From Sphingobacteriaceae bacterium (GTDB lineage Bacteria > Bacteroidota > Bacteroidia > B-17B0 > Aurantibacillaceae), in assembly GCA_947480015.1 (NCBI GenBank), contig CANKBS010000005.1, forward strand, positions 107,364-171,363: a stretch of DNA of 64,000 bases. Direction: 5' to 3'. Numbering within the stretch: the first letter of the stretch is position 1; each line of letters begins with the position of its first letter. Made by a program: the position numbers and the translations under genes. The notes under the pieces are model-generated. The model was given only the letters and a program-made list of their open reading frames with translations. It was not told where the DNA came from and ran no database searches. Below, in pieces: positions 1 to 8,209 of this stretch.

Positions 1-404
1 TACATCCTTACCTTGCTCACATCTTCGCTAATACGGTTCATAAGGTCACCGGTGGTATTTTCCTTATAAAACTGGGTGTCTAAATTCTGATAATGTTGGT
101 AGATCTCGTTTTTTTGATCGTACTCAATGTGCCGGCTCATTACAATAATGGTTTGGCGCATTAAAAACATAAAAAGTCCGCTTACCAGTGCCAATCCAAT
201 AATAGTCAAACCATACTGTATAAAAATGCCTGAATCGGCCGGAGCACCCTGATTAATGATTTCGAGAATCTTATTGGTGCCTTTGCGTACAATAACGCCT
301 TGGTAAGTGCCAAAAATGGTGGAGAGGGAAACAAAGAGCAATCCACCTAAAAAATGCCATTTGTATTTAAAAAAATAGGGATTAAGAACTTTAAGGTGTT
401 TCAC
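1..404 (-). CDS. ABC exporter, N-terminal fragment (cut by window edge)
   Basis: This is the first ~134 codons of an ABC transporter with an N-terminal membrane domain; the rest lies left of the window. Reading from a GTG at 404, the protein starts with KHLKVLNPYFFKYKW, has a first hydrophobic segment at about residues 17-35 and a second at about 60-85. It then shows the stretch FYKENTTGDLMNRISEDV, the usual intracellular coupling-helix region of type I ABC exporters such as MsbA and lipid or drug exporters. The ATPase domain is not in view, so substrate and subfamily cannot be told. The GTG start is the first plausible one because no in-frame ATG precedes the first membrane segment. It is divergent from the leucine dehydrogenase gene. 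Confidence 0.75.
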   Translation of the reverse strand, partial: MKHLKVLNPYFFKYKWHFLGGLLFVSLSTIFGTYQGVIVRKGTNKILEIINQGAPADSGIFIQYGLTIIGLALVSGLFMFLMRQTIIVMSRHIEYDQKNEIYQHYQNLDTQFYKENTTGDLMNRISEDVSKVRM

Positions 405-500
405 TTGCTAAAGGTAGGGCTTTTTAGAAATTCAAAGCAATTCGTCAAATTTTTTTAGAAAAGATTCACAGAATTCTTGTTCACAGCGGGCATTATTTCC

Positions 501-531
501 TTTGTATATTGTGCCAATTAGCCTAAATTTG
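501..531 (+). promoter_or_regulatory. Bacteroidota-type promoter of leucine dehydrogenase
   Basis: TTTG at 501-504, a 19-base spacer and TAAATTTG at 524-531 match the -33 TTTG / -7 TAnnTTTG promoter pattern of this phylum. Transcription should start near 537. This decides the start codon of the gene: the in-frame TTG at 539 would sit at the transcription start, so the ATG at 554 is preferred. Confidence 0.65.
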
Positions 532-553
532 CCAATCTTTGAACAAAACGATC

Positions 554-1657
554 ATGGAAGTAAAAACTTTAAGCAATTCTGATTTAATAAAAAATCCTGT
601 TATCGGACAAATGAGTCTGCATAACCACGAACAAATTTTATTTTGCAACGATAATGCTACCGGCTTAAAGGCCATCATAGCTGTTCATAATACCGTATTG
701 GGTCCTGCTTTAGGTGGTACCCGCATGTGGAATTACAACAATGAAATGGAAGCTTTGAATGATGTATTGCGTTTATCGCGCGGTATGACTTACAAATCTT
801 CTGTGGCAGGTTTAAACCTGGGTGGCGGAAAGGCTGTGATTATTGGCGATTCTAAAAAAATTAAAAACGAAGCTTTATTGCGTCGTTTTGGAAAATTTGT
901 GGATGGCTTGGGTGGAAAATACATTACTGCTGAAGACGTTGCCATGACCAGTCGCGACATGGAGATTATTAAAATGGAAACGGATTATGTGAGCGGCTTA
1001 CCTGAAAACATGGGTGGTAGCGGCGATCCTAGTCCTGTTACCGCTTACGGTGTTTATGTAAGTATGAAAGCCAGCGCCAAAGAAGTTTGGGGTAACGACA
1101 GTTTAAACGGAAAAAAAGTATTGGTGCAAGGTATTGGTCACGTGGGCGAAGTGCTGGTGGATCATTTAACCAAAGAAGGCGCTAAAGTTTATATTCACGA
1201 TATCAGCGAAGACCGTTTAAAAGCGGCGGCTGCAAAATACAAAGCCGAAGTCGTTTCAGCCGATACCATGTTTGATCTGGATATTGATGTTTATGCTCCT
1301 TGTGCTTTGGGTGCAACTGTTAATGACGATACCTTGGCAAAATTAAAATGTAAAATTATTTGTGGTGCCGCTAACAACCAGTTGGCCGATGAAATTGTAC
1401 ATGGTGAAGTAGTAGGCAAACAAGGCATTTTATACGCACCCGATTATGTGGTAAATGCCGGTGGAATTATTAATGTGTATTACGAATTGGAAGGTTATAA
1501 CAGAGAACGTGCTATGACCCATGCCGAAAAAATTTACGCCACCACTTACAATTTATTTCAGTTAGCTAAAAAAGAAGGCATCCCTACTTACATGGCAGCT
1601 AACCGTTTGGGCGAAGAGCGCATTGCCGCCATTGCTCGAATTAATGCAGTTCTTTAA
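554..1657 (+). CDS. Leucine dehydrogenase (Glu/Leu/Phe/Val dehydrogenase family)
   Basis: Probably oxidatively deaminates leucine and other branched-chain amino acids to 2-oxo acids using NAD. The N-terminal domain carries GGTRMW and MTYKSSVAGLNLGGGKAVI, which hold the two lysines of the family (substrate-binding lysine in MTYKS, catalytic lysine in GGGK). SGDPSPVTAYGV follows, and the Rossmann domain starts at VLVQGIGHVGE with the GxGxxG nucleotide loop. Length (367 aa from the ATG) matches leucine dehydrogenases and is shorter than glutamate dehydrogenases. An upstream in-frame TTG at 539 would add five residues, but the predicted promoter argues for the ATG. The aminotransferase gene ilvE at 16786 acts on the same substrates but is not linked. 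Specificity for Leu over Val or Phe is inferred from the family. Confidence 0.9.
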   Translation: MEVKTLSNSDLIKNPVIGQMSLHNHEQILFCNDNATGLKAIIAVHNTVLGPALGGTRMWNYNNEMEALNDVLRLSRGMTYKSSVAGLNLGGGKAVIIGDSKKIKNEALLRRFGKFVDGLGGKYITAEDVAMTSRDMEIIKMETDYVSGLPENMGGSGDPSPVTAYGVYVSMKASAKEVWGNDSLNGKKVLVQGIGHVGEVLVDHLTKEGAKVYIHDISEDRLKAAAAKYKAEVVSADTMFDLDIDVYAPCALGATVNDDTLAKLKCKIICGAANNQLADEIVHGEVVGKQGILYAPDYVVNAGGIINVYYELEGYNRERAMTHAEKIYATTYNLFQLAKKEGIPTYMAANRLGEERIAAIARINAVL

Positions 1658-1753
1658 ATAAAATAAATAAAGCGATCGGTTGTAGGAACAGATTTTTCAT
1701 GACAGAAATTGGAATGAAGGGGAAATGAAAACCGAAAGCAAACAAAAATTACG

Positions 1754-2692
1754 ATGTTAAACAGAAGGTTTTTAAGAATAAAAGTGATGCAGGCCCTGTA
1801 TGCCTATTTTCAACACGAAAAAGGTAATGTGGCACATTTTGAGAAAGAGCTCTTTAAAAGTCTTGATAAAATTCACGATCTCTATTTGTCTATCCTTGCT
1901 CTGGTATGCGATTTGCACCATGTGGCTTTGCAGGTAATGGATGAAAACAAGAACAAACATCGTCCCAATGCCGAAGATCTGGATCCGAATTTAAAATTCA
2001 TTAATAATACGTTGTTAATGAGCTTAACCAATAATGCGGCTTTAAAAGATCAGATCGAAAGAAAAAAGATCTCCTGGCAAAATGATTTTGATGTGGTGCG
2101 TAAGCTCTTCATCGAGATTCGTGGCAGCGAAGCGTACATAAATTATTTAGCGCTTGAAAACCCGGGTGTGAACGAAGACCGCGATTTTATTCTTGAAGTC
2201 ATTACCGAGTACTTAAGTGAGAATGAAGTGCTCATTTCTTTGTTTGAAGAAAAAAACATGCACTGGGCCGACGATACCTTTGTGGCCTTTAATTCAGTGA
2301 TCCGTAATTTAGAAGATTTTAAAGGGGACTTTGTGATGCAACCACTTTTAAAAGACGAAAAAGACGATCTTGATTTTATGAGTTTGTTATTCAATAAAAC
2401 TATTTTGTATCATCAACAATTTAAGGAGATGATTGACAAACACACGCAGAACTGGGAAATTGAGCGGATCGCTAATATGGACCTGTTGTTGATGGAAATG
2501 GCCTTGGCTGAGATCCTTTATATACCTAATGTACCGGTTAAGGCTTCTTTAAATGAGTATATTGACATTAGTAAGGAATACAGTACACCAAACAGCAAAA
2601 CTTTTGTGAATGGGGTGCTTGATAAAATTATTGCGGAATTAAAACGCGATAACAAGATCAACAAAACCGGCAGAGGTTTAAAAGAAAACTAA
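1754..2692 (+). CDS. nusB: Transcription antitermination protein NusB
   Basis: NusB binds boxA RNA with NusE (S10) in rRNA antitermination complexes. The protein begins MLNRRFLRIKVMQALYAYFQ, the typical N-terminus of the long Bacteroidota NusB. The canonical NusB fold is at the C-terminal end (about residues 215-300), with NWEIERIANMDLLLMEMALAE and VPVKASLNEYIDISKEYSTPNSKTFVNGVLDKI. At 312 aa it is about twice the size of the E. coli protein; the additional middle region is normal for this phylum. It lies about 95 bases after leucine dehydrogenase on the same strand without an obvious terminator between, so cotranscription is possible. Confidence 0.93.
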   Translation: MLNRRFLRIKVMQALYAYFQHEKGNVAHFEKELFKSLDKIHDLYLSILALVCDLHHVALQVMDENKNKHRPNAEDLDPNLKFINNTLLMSLTNNAALKDQIERKKISWQNDFDVVRKLFIEIRGSEAYINYLALENPGVNEDRDFILEVITEYLSENEVLISLFEEKNMHWADDTFVAFNSVIRNLEDFKGDFVMQPLLKDEKDDLDFMSLLFNKTILYHQQFKEMIDKHTQNWEIERIANMDLLLMEMALAEILYIPNVPVKASLNEYIDISKEYSTPNSKTFVNGVLDKIIAELKRDNKINKTGRGLKEN

Positions 2693-2730
2693 TTTCATTT
2701 TTTTATTGGTAAGGTAAAATTTTCTTAAGT

Positions 2731-2834
2731 TTTTGGGCGCCCGGGCGGGCTGCTCCGGGCTCCACTTCGTTTCGGCTTTTTGGCCGCAAAGATGCAGGGG
2801 CCAAAAGAGCTAAACCCTTTACATCCCTGGCGCG
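2731..2834. repeat. GC-rich hairpin element, copy 1
   Basis: This is a GC-rich island in AT-rich surroundings. It opens with TTTTGGGCGC and contains the palindrome CGCCCGGGCG (2738-2747) and an 8-bp stem TTTTGGCC / GGCCAAAA (2778-2785 with 2799-2806). It resembles the element at 18001-18280, which also opens with TTTTTGGGCGCC. It is probably one member of a dispersed structured intergenic family; its function is unknown. Confidence 0.5.
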
Positions 2835-2946
2835 ATTTCGTATTTTAAAAATTTCAATATCTCATTATTTCTAAAACCAAATCAAGAAGATCAGGGTTAT
2901 CAGTTGAATTTTTTTTGGCATTCGAATCTTCATTCAGACTTGTCGA

Positions 2947-3145
2947 TTTGTGTAATTGGTGTAATTCGTGTCTTCCTTTAGGCACACAGATCAGCGAAAT
3001 TATGCCGCAGGCATCCTTTAGGCGAACAGATCAGCGGTATCCGCGGAATCAGCGCCTACTTTTATGCACACAGTTTTGTGTAATTCGTGCAATTTGTGTC
3101 TTCCTTTAGGCATACAGATCAGCGGTATCTGAGAAATCAGCGTCT
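2947..3145. repeat. Short tandem intergenic repeat
   Basis: The core AGGCnnACAGATCAGCG occurs three times (inside 2976-2996, 3016-3036 and 3104-3124). It is joined to a second motif, TGTGTAATTsGTG, that also recurs (2949-2970 and 3077-3099). The copies differ by one or two bases. No protein or RNA family is recognised. Confidence 0.6.
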
Positions 3146-3201
3146 GTCTTTAGGCACACCGATAAATGCGTATCATTTCTGATTCGTTGTACTGAAAATT
3201 T

Positions 3202-4128
3202 TCAGTAAAACCTTCGTGAGAGCCCAAAATAGGGGATAGGCACAGCTTTTACGTTTACTTGCAGACTGCCATTGCTGGCATTTAAAAACGTGTAACAACC
3301 AAAACTCCAGCAAACAAATTCATTGGCTACCAGTTTTAAGCCCACACCACCGAGGCCAACATCAACCTGAGGTAAGTACCATCCTTCCATGGTAAATGCC
3401 AATTGCCTGCTAAAACGGTTGCAATAAGCGGCATTTACAAAGGGCATATTTACAAAAGGTGTGCGTTGAACGGTATTAAGTAAATCGGAATTTAAACCAA
3501 GAAGTCCACCGGCGATGGTGAAATTATTATTGCTGGTGCCATGGGTAATTTTTCCAAAAGCTCCGTAACCAAAAAAGCCTGAGCCTGAATTGCCCGAAGA
3601 CATGTTGAAAGCCAGAAAGACGTTGCCTCCAACATAATTTAAATCACCAACCTGATAAGCGCATTTCACCCCAAAAGTAAAAGGTAAAAACGCAAGGGTG
3701 TTGGCCGTAACGCCCCAGTTCTCGCTTAAGGCGTAATCAATGGTTTCGAGTAAAAACCAATGACTGTTATAATTACCTTCTCCTTCCTTAAATAAAAAAG
3801 CAGACGTAGCAAAGAGGTAATTGTTAGCATGGTAATTTTCATCCAACATCACCTCTTCGTAGTTTTGCCTGCCGTTAAGAGCTCTGGCACTCATGATCTG
3901 ATTTTTTTTAAGGGTGCTGCTTGTATGATTTTCTTTGTTCTCTACCGTGATTTCGTATTTGGTCTCATCTCTTACAAAGCCAGCGTAACTGCTGCCAACA
4001 CTGGTTTTGATGATGTATTTAACACCGGCTTTGTATTGATGGATAAAACTAAGGGTATCGGGTGCCGACTGTGAAAAGAAAGTCTGCACCAGAAAAAACA
4101 AACCAAGTATGAGGACTATTTTTTTCAG
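3202..4128 (-). CDS. Secreted/outer-membrane-like hypothetical protein
   Basis: This protein is of unknown function, probably exported. If translation starts at the CTG at 4126-4128, the N-terminus is KKIVLILGLFFLVQTFFSQ, a textbook signal peptide. The nearest in-frame TTG (4101) would cut off the lysines, and there is no ATG before the hydrophobic core. After the signal, about 60 residues (YAGFVRDETKYEITVEN...) resemble the small beta-rich N-terminal region found in many Bacteroidota proteins. The rest is rich in Gly, Asn and aromatic residues, with alternating patterns such as FGVKCAYQVGDLNYVGGNVFLAF, ending in FGLSRRFY. That terminal aromatic residue and pattern suggest an outer-membrane beta-barrel, which is inference. 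The start codon is uncertain. Confidence 0.6.
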   Translation of the reverse strand: MKKIVLILGLFFLVQTFFSQSAPDTLSFIHQYKAGVKYIIKTSVGSSYAGFVRDETKYEITVENKENHTSSTLKKNQIMSARALNGRQNYEEVMLDENYHANNYLFATSAFLFKEGEGNYNSHWFLLETIDYALSENWGVTANTLAFLPFTFGVKCAYQVGDLNYVGGNVFLAFNMSSGNSGSGFFGYGAFGKITHGTSNNNFTIAGGLLGLNSDLLNTVQRTPFVNMPFVNAAYCNRFSRQLAFTMEGWYLPQVDVGLGGVGLKLVANEFVCWSFGCYTFLNASNGSLQVNVKAVPIPYFGLSRRFY

Positions 4129-4227
4129 GAATTAATTTGTTGAATAAAGTTAGTATTTCCTTTTGAATGAAAATACAAAACCTAGGCTGGATGACTGATT
4201 TTAAGATTTTTTTACCTGGGAATCGCT

Positions 4228-5100
4228 TTAATTCCTAATGCCTTTAAAGAAACGCTGTTTACCACTCATATCCTTCATTAATTCGCAGGTCACAAATAGT
4301 TGCGACTGTTCAGCGTAGGCCAAAACATCATCTGCGGTAAGTGGATTTAATTCAAAATACAATTTTCCGCCGCTGCTTAATTCCACTTTGCAAAGGTCAA
4401 TTATTTTTTTGTAGAAAATAATTTCATCACCCTCCTCTACAAACAAGGCCAAATGCGGCTCGTGATCAATCACCTGTTTGGTCATGATGAGGGCTTCCTT
4501 CCTTTTAATATAAGGTGGATTACTCACGATACACTCAAAAGGGTGTTCTGTTTTTTTGACAAAGAATTTTGTATTCAACACATCGGCTTCAAAAAAATGA
4601 ATGTCCGTATCATTTAAACGGGCATTTTCTTTGGCTATAGCTAAGGCTTCTTTGCTGATGTCGCAGGCAGAGACCGTTGTGGCTTGTAAATTTTTTTTCA
4701 GGGCTACCGGAATGCAACCACTACCACAGCCAATGTCTAACAGACTGGCTGGCTTTGTACCTTCTTTTAAAATCAAATCTACCAGCTCTTCGGTTTCGGG
4801 TCGTGGTATTAGAACATGTGTATTGACCTTAAATTTTAAATGATAGAACCAGGCTTCGGCTAAAATATACTGTAAGGGGATGTTCTTTTTTAATTCCTTA
4901 CAACAATCGTATAATTTCAGTAAATCCGATTGGTTAATATGATCATTCGCTTTTTTAATGATTTCGGTTTTTGAAAAACCCAAATAATGATGCAGCGCAA
5001 TGCTAATGATGGCTTCTATTTCATGGCGATCGTAAGTGTTTATTAATTCCGAATAATAAAAATCAAGAATGTCTTTTAGTTTGTTGCTGGCTACGCGCAT
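4228..5100 (-). CDS. prmC: Peptide chain release factor N5-glutamine methyltransferase
   Basis: It methylates the glutamine of the GGQ motif in release factors RF1 and RF2 using S-adenosylmethionine. The N-terminal helical domain (about 1-90) is followed by IPRPETEEL (98-106), the SAM-binding loop LDIGCGSGCI (121-130), an acidic motif SACDIS and the catalytic NPPY (194-197), which binds the target glutamine. At 290 aa it has the usual length. It follows the subtilase gene with two bases between, so the two are likely cotranscribed although their functions are unrelated. Confidence 0.94.
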   Translation of the reverse strand: MRVASNKLKDILDFYYSELINTYDRHEIEAIISIALHHYLGFSKTEIIKKANDHINQSDLLKLYDCCKELKKNIPLQYILAEAWFYHLKFKVNTHVLIPRPETEELVDLILKEGTKPASLLDIGCGSGCIPVALKKNLQATTVSACDISKEALAIAKENARLNDTDIHFFEADVLNTKFFVKKTEHPFECIVSNPPYIKRKEALIMTKQVIDHEPHLALFVEEGDEIIFYKKIIDLCKVELSSGGKLYFELNPLTADDVLAYAEQSQLFVTCELMKDMSGKQRFFKGIRN

Positions 5101-5102
5101 AC

Positions 5103-7217
5103 TTAGTCTTTAATGAGTTTGAAAGCATAAGCACCTTCTTTATCCGATATGCTGATGAGTAAAAGTCCTTTTAAATTGCCATCCATTTTATCAGCATGAA
5201 GTTCATATGTGTTCGAATGTATGACATCTTCAAAAACTAATTTTCCTTCAGAAGAAAATACTTTTATGTTGCCGTTCATTTCTTTATCAAAGTTTAAACG
5301 CACTTTATCATCAAAGGGATTAGGGAAATATTTCAGACCCTCATTATTTTTGTTGACTGAAATATTCACTAAATTTTCTCCGCAAAGCATAGCGGCCTTG
5401 CCATCCAACTTGCCATATCCCCATTGATAATTTGGAAGCGTCGTACCGGTAAAAACATCCGAATAAGCACATTTGGTGATGGCTTCTTTAACCTGCCTGT
5501 TGGTAGCAGTTGGATTTTTTTGAAGATACAAGGCTGCGAGTCCCGCTAACACAGGCGACGAGGCCGAGGTGCCACCGCCCAGTATATGCAAACTGCCTTG
5601 TGCAACGGTAAGCGGACTATTCGCAATTTGACTGGCCATCATGGCTAAAGGAATACAGGAGAAAACACTCTCCCCAGTGGCAGCAATGTCGGGTTTCTGG
5701 CGTCTATCGCGGGTTGGTCCGGAACTGCTGCTAAGGGCAATTTTACCAACGGTTATGCCGGTGTTGCGCAAGGTATCATGCACATCGTAATAACTATTTA
5801 GGTTAACATAATTGGCAACCGTTATGATCTCATCGCTGCACTGGTAACTGCTTACCATGGTATAAAAGGTATCGGCCTTTAAGTAATGGTTGATGTTAGG
5901 AAATTGCGTGGCCGTTGGTAAACCATTCGACACAAAGTCAAAATTCCAGGCGTGATGTAAACCACTGCCCTTAGTTTCTATCCGCCATTTCAAACCGAGT
6001 GTATCGGCCGTAATAAGAAAATACAATTCGTAGACACCCGAAGCATTAATGCTGGCCGAGGTTTTAATAATGGCAATGTGATTACCGTTATGTTTTAGAG
6101 TATCGGTTTTAATGGAACTGAGGGCATAGTTATAATTTTTAAATCCAATTCTACCTAAATCAGAATAATTTGCACGATTAGCCCCCACCGAAAATTGCAG
6201 ATTTTTAACTTGGAGTGTATCGCCGTAGCACCAGTATTCCAGAGTATTTGTGTTGTTCGAGATCCAGGTAAAATTGGTGTCATTTGCTAATGGCTGTGTT
6301 TTAACATGGTATTTTTTATTGCCTGCATTGCCCGCTGCAGCTACCATCACGCGTCCCGCCACGTTTGTAATTTGATTCGCAATTAACTGAGCTTCCAAGT
6401 CGGTGGCATCGTGACTACCGTAATAATCTCCCACAGAAGCATTAATCACACAGGGCTTGCCAAGCAAGGTGGCTTTAATTAAAATGTATTGCACGGCATC
6501 GGCGGTAATGGGTCCGCTTTTATTAAAATCGAGTGCTACTAAAATAATATCTGCTTTGGAGGCGCAACCCTCATGCGTATTATTGGCTGAAGCATTACCG
6601 GCGGCAATACCGGCCACGTGGGTACCATGCCCATAAAAAGGCAGGTCGCTATGTGTACACTGATTGGCGTTAATTTGTGTTTCGGTCCATTCGATGCCGT
6701 AATTAAAAGGTACTGGTACCGTAGAACCTGCCGTTGGAACCTGATCCCAAAGGAAACGAATGCGTGATTTGCCATTGGCATCTTTAAAATCGCCGTGATT
6801 AAAATCAATGCCCGTATCAATAAAACCAAGTATAATACCTGAGCCGTCATAAGCCTGAGCAAGTGGCGCAGCGCCCTGTTTCACGGGTTTAATGCGGTTA
6901 CGTTTTAGCATGGTGTCGTTAAGTGCACGCACGTGAGGTTGAATAAATTCAGCACGTAAAATAATTTTTTTATCGAGCAGAAGGGCCAGTATAGTTAGAT
7001 TACAATGAATGGAAGCGATGTTACCGGCATAATAGTTCACGCGATAGGTGTGCTCACGTTGTTTGGAAAGGATGTTCGGGATATTTCCCTGAACCAATAC
7101 ATCGTAGTCATTTGAACCCTCCTGAATTTTGAATTTTAGCGCATTATTAAAACCTGAGCTTTGAGCGAAAAGCATTGTAGATGCTGAAAGTAGCAGAATC
7201 AGAAAAATAACACGCAT
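5103..7217 (-). CDS. S8 family subtilisin-like serine protease with T9SS type A tail
   Basis: This is an exported serine protease. A signal peptide (MRVIFLILLLSASTMLFAQ, 1-19) is followed by a short pro-region and the catalytic domain. Asp is in GFIDTGIDF (D134), His in GHGTHVAG (H197) and Ser in GGTSASSP (about S549). About 200 residues of beta-rich sequence lie between the Asn/oxyanion region and the Ser motif, making it longer than simple subtilisins. The last ~80 residues start with LKYFPNPFDDKVRLNF and end YAFKLIKD, a T9SS type A sorting domain that directs export across the outer membrane and cleavage or anchoring. It lies directly upstream of prmC. Its target is unknown; nutrient digestion is the usual inference. 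Confidence 0.92.
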   Translation of the reverse strand: MRVIFLILLLSASTMLFAQSSGFNNALKFKIQEGSNDYDVLVQGNIPNILSKQREHTYRVNYYAGNIASIHCNLTILALLLDKKIILRAEFIQPHVRALNDTMLKRNRIKPVKQGAAPLAQAYDGSGIILGFIDTGIDFNHGDFKDANGKSRIRFLWDQVPTAGSTVPVPFNYGIEWTETQINANQCTHSDLPFYGHGTHVAGIAAGNASANNTHEGCASKADIILVALDFNKSGPITADAVQYILIKATLLGKPCVINASVGDYYGSHDATDLEAQLIANQITNVAGRVMVAAAGNAGNKKYHVKTQPLANDTNFTWISNNTNTLEYWCYGDTLQVKNLQFSVGANRANYSDLGRIGFKNYNYALSSIKTDTLKHNGNHIAIIKTSASINASGVYELYFLITADTLGLKWRIETKGSGLHHAWNFDFVSNGLPTATQFPNINHYLKADTFYTMVSSYQCSDEIITVANYVNLNSYYDVHDTLRNTGITVGKIALSSSSGPTRDRRQKPDIAATGESVFSCIPLAMMASQIANSPLTVAQGSLHILGGGTSASSPVLAGLAALYLQKNPTATNRQVKEAITKCAYSDVFTGTTLPNYQWGYGKLDGKAAMLCGENLVNISVNKNNEGLKYFPNPFDDKVRLNFDKEMNGNIKVFSSEGKLVFEDVIHSNTYELHADKMDGNLKGLLLISISDKEGAYAFKLIKD

Positions 7218-7265
7218 GAAACTAATTTATGATTAAAATTAAGTAAAAAAAGCGAAATTTGATCC

Positions 7266-7901
7266 ATGATTCCTAAAGCCCTTTTGTTCTTAGCTTTTTT
7301 ACTTCTTAATATATTGGTCACGGCGCAAAATGATTCGGTGATGTACACTGTTGGCAACCGCTTACCCGATGGTGTGTATGTGAGTTACGAAGATTTCAGA
7401 AGAAACGCGGCCATTGTAAAAGAACAGATTATTTCAAAAGAAGATAAAGAACAATTGGAATTTGTTGGCAAGGTGTTAGCTACGGCAACCTTCTCTTATA
7501 ATCAAAATGATATTTTGCATACGCTTGAATCGAAGCGATGCTGGGGTTATGTTCAGAATAATACTTTTTATATTAATTACAAAGGTGACTTTTATCGCAT
7601 ACCGGTATTTGGTTTCATTTCCTATTTGGTAGCTTCTGTTACTGTTGTCAACAATGGTTTTTACGATCCCCGGTTTGGTTATATGGGTGCAACCACAACG
7701 AAAGAAATTCGTGAATTTGTGTTTAATTTTTATGATGGCGTGCTACTGGAATGCACTGCAGACAGAGCTGATGAACTCCTCAGTCGCGATAAAACCTTGT
7801 TTGAAGAATACAAAAAAATTCCCCGTCGTAGACAAAAAGAACAGATGTACCGCTACATCCGCAAATACAATGATTTGCATCCGGTTTATTTTTTGAAGTG
7901 A
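7266..7901 (+). CDS. Exported hypothetical protein
   Basis: I do not recognise the family with certainty. A clear signal peptide (MIPKALLFLAFLLLNILVTAQ, 1-21) precedes a mature domain of about 190 residues. The motif LPDGVYVSYEDFRRN near residues 35-50 is common at the start of uncharacterised Bacteroidota periplasmic proteins. The end is basic (KIPRRRQKEQMYRYIRKYN). No lipobox or T9SS tail is present, so a periplasmic location is likely. It is divergent from the protease gene with a 48-base spacer. Confidence 0.7.
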   Translation: MIPKALLFLAFLLLNILVTAQNDSVMYTVGNRLPDGVYVSYEDFRRNAAIVKEQIISKEDKEQLEFVGKVLATATFSYNQNDILHTLESKRCWGYVQNNTFYINYKGDFYRIPVFGFISYLVASVTVVNNGFYDPRFGYMGATTTKEIREFVFNFYDGVLLECTADRADELLSRDKTLFEEYKKIPRRRQKEQMYRYIRKYNDLHPVYFLK

Positions 7902-7969
7902 CTTGGAGGCTCAGGAGACCTTGCTATTATAGAATTTTCTTTTAACGCCCTCTTTTAACAGTACACTCA

Positions 7970-8009
7970 TTTAACCACTAAGTACACAAAGAAGGGCACA
8001 GAGTTCACA
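7970..8009 (-). repeat. Dispersed 40-base repeat, copy 1
   Basis: Read on the minus strand it matches 18413-18452 at 31 of 40 positions, sharing CTGTGCC, CTTTGTG and GTGGTTAAA in the same order and spacing. Similar ACCACnnAGnnCACAAAG-type strings are common between genes in many environmental bacteria; the origin is unknown. Confidence 0.55.
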
Positions 8010-8167
8010 TTGAATTTTTTTTCTCATTTAAAAAACTTAGTTTCATTGTAAATAAAATGTCATGAATTATTATAAGTCCTTTAACTCCCCATTTCGACTG
8101 ATTTTTTGTTAAGGGGTTTTCAACAATAGGGTGCTGCTATAATTGACCCTTTTGGCTTTATTAGCAA

Positions 8168-8196
8168 TTGTTTCAATCCAAAAAATTGTATCTTTA
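8168..8196 (+). promoter_or_regulatory. Likely promoter of gatB
   Basis: TTG (8168-8170), 18 bases and TATCTTTA (8189-8196) fit the phylum's promoter pattern with one mismatch at the last base of the -7 element. The start codon ATG is at 8210, implying a very short leader. Confidence 0.4.
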
Positions 8197-8209
8197 GGAC
8201 TTCAAATTT

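Larger units (their letters stand above)
2693..3201. other. 509-base intergenic region with structured and repeated DNA
   Basis: I see no convincing gene here. The left part (2731-2834) is a GC-rich, hairpin-rich element and the right part (2947-3145) is a small tandem repeat; both are listed separately. An open frame of 64 codons (2915-3109) lies inside the repeat and has no protein-like character. Confidence 0.7.
7902..8209. other. 308-base intergenic region before gatB
   Basis: No gene is seen. It contains one copy of a dispersed 40-base repeat (7970-8009) and, at its end, the likely gatB promoter. Confidence 0.6.

Noticed and set aside
2915..3109. A 64-codon plus-strand open frame after nusB
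   Set aside because: It lies in the short tandem repeat, has a Cys/Arg-rich unlikely composition and no start context; it looks like chance.
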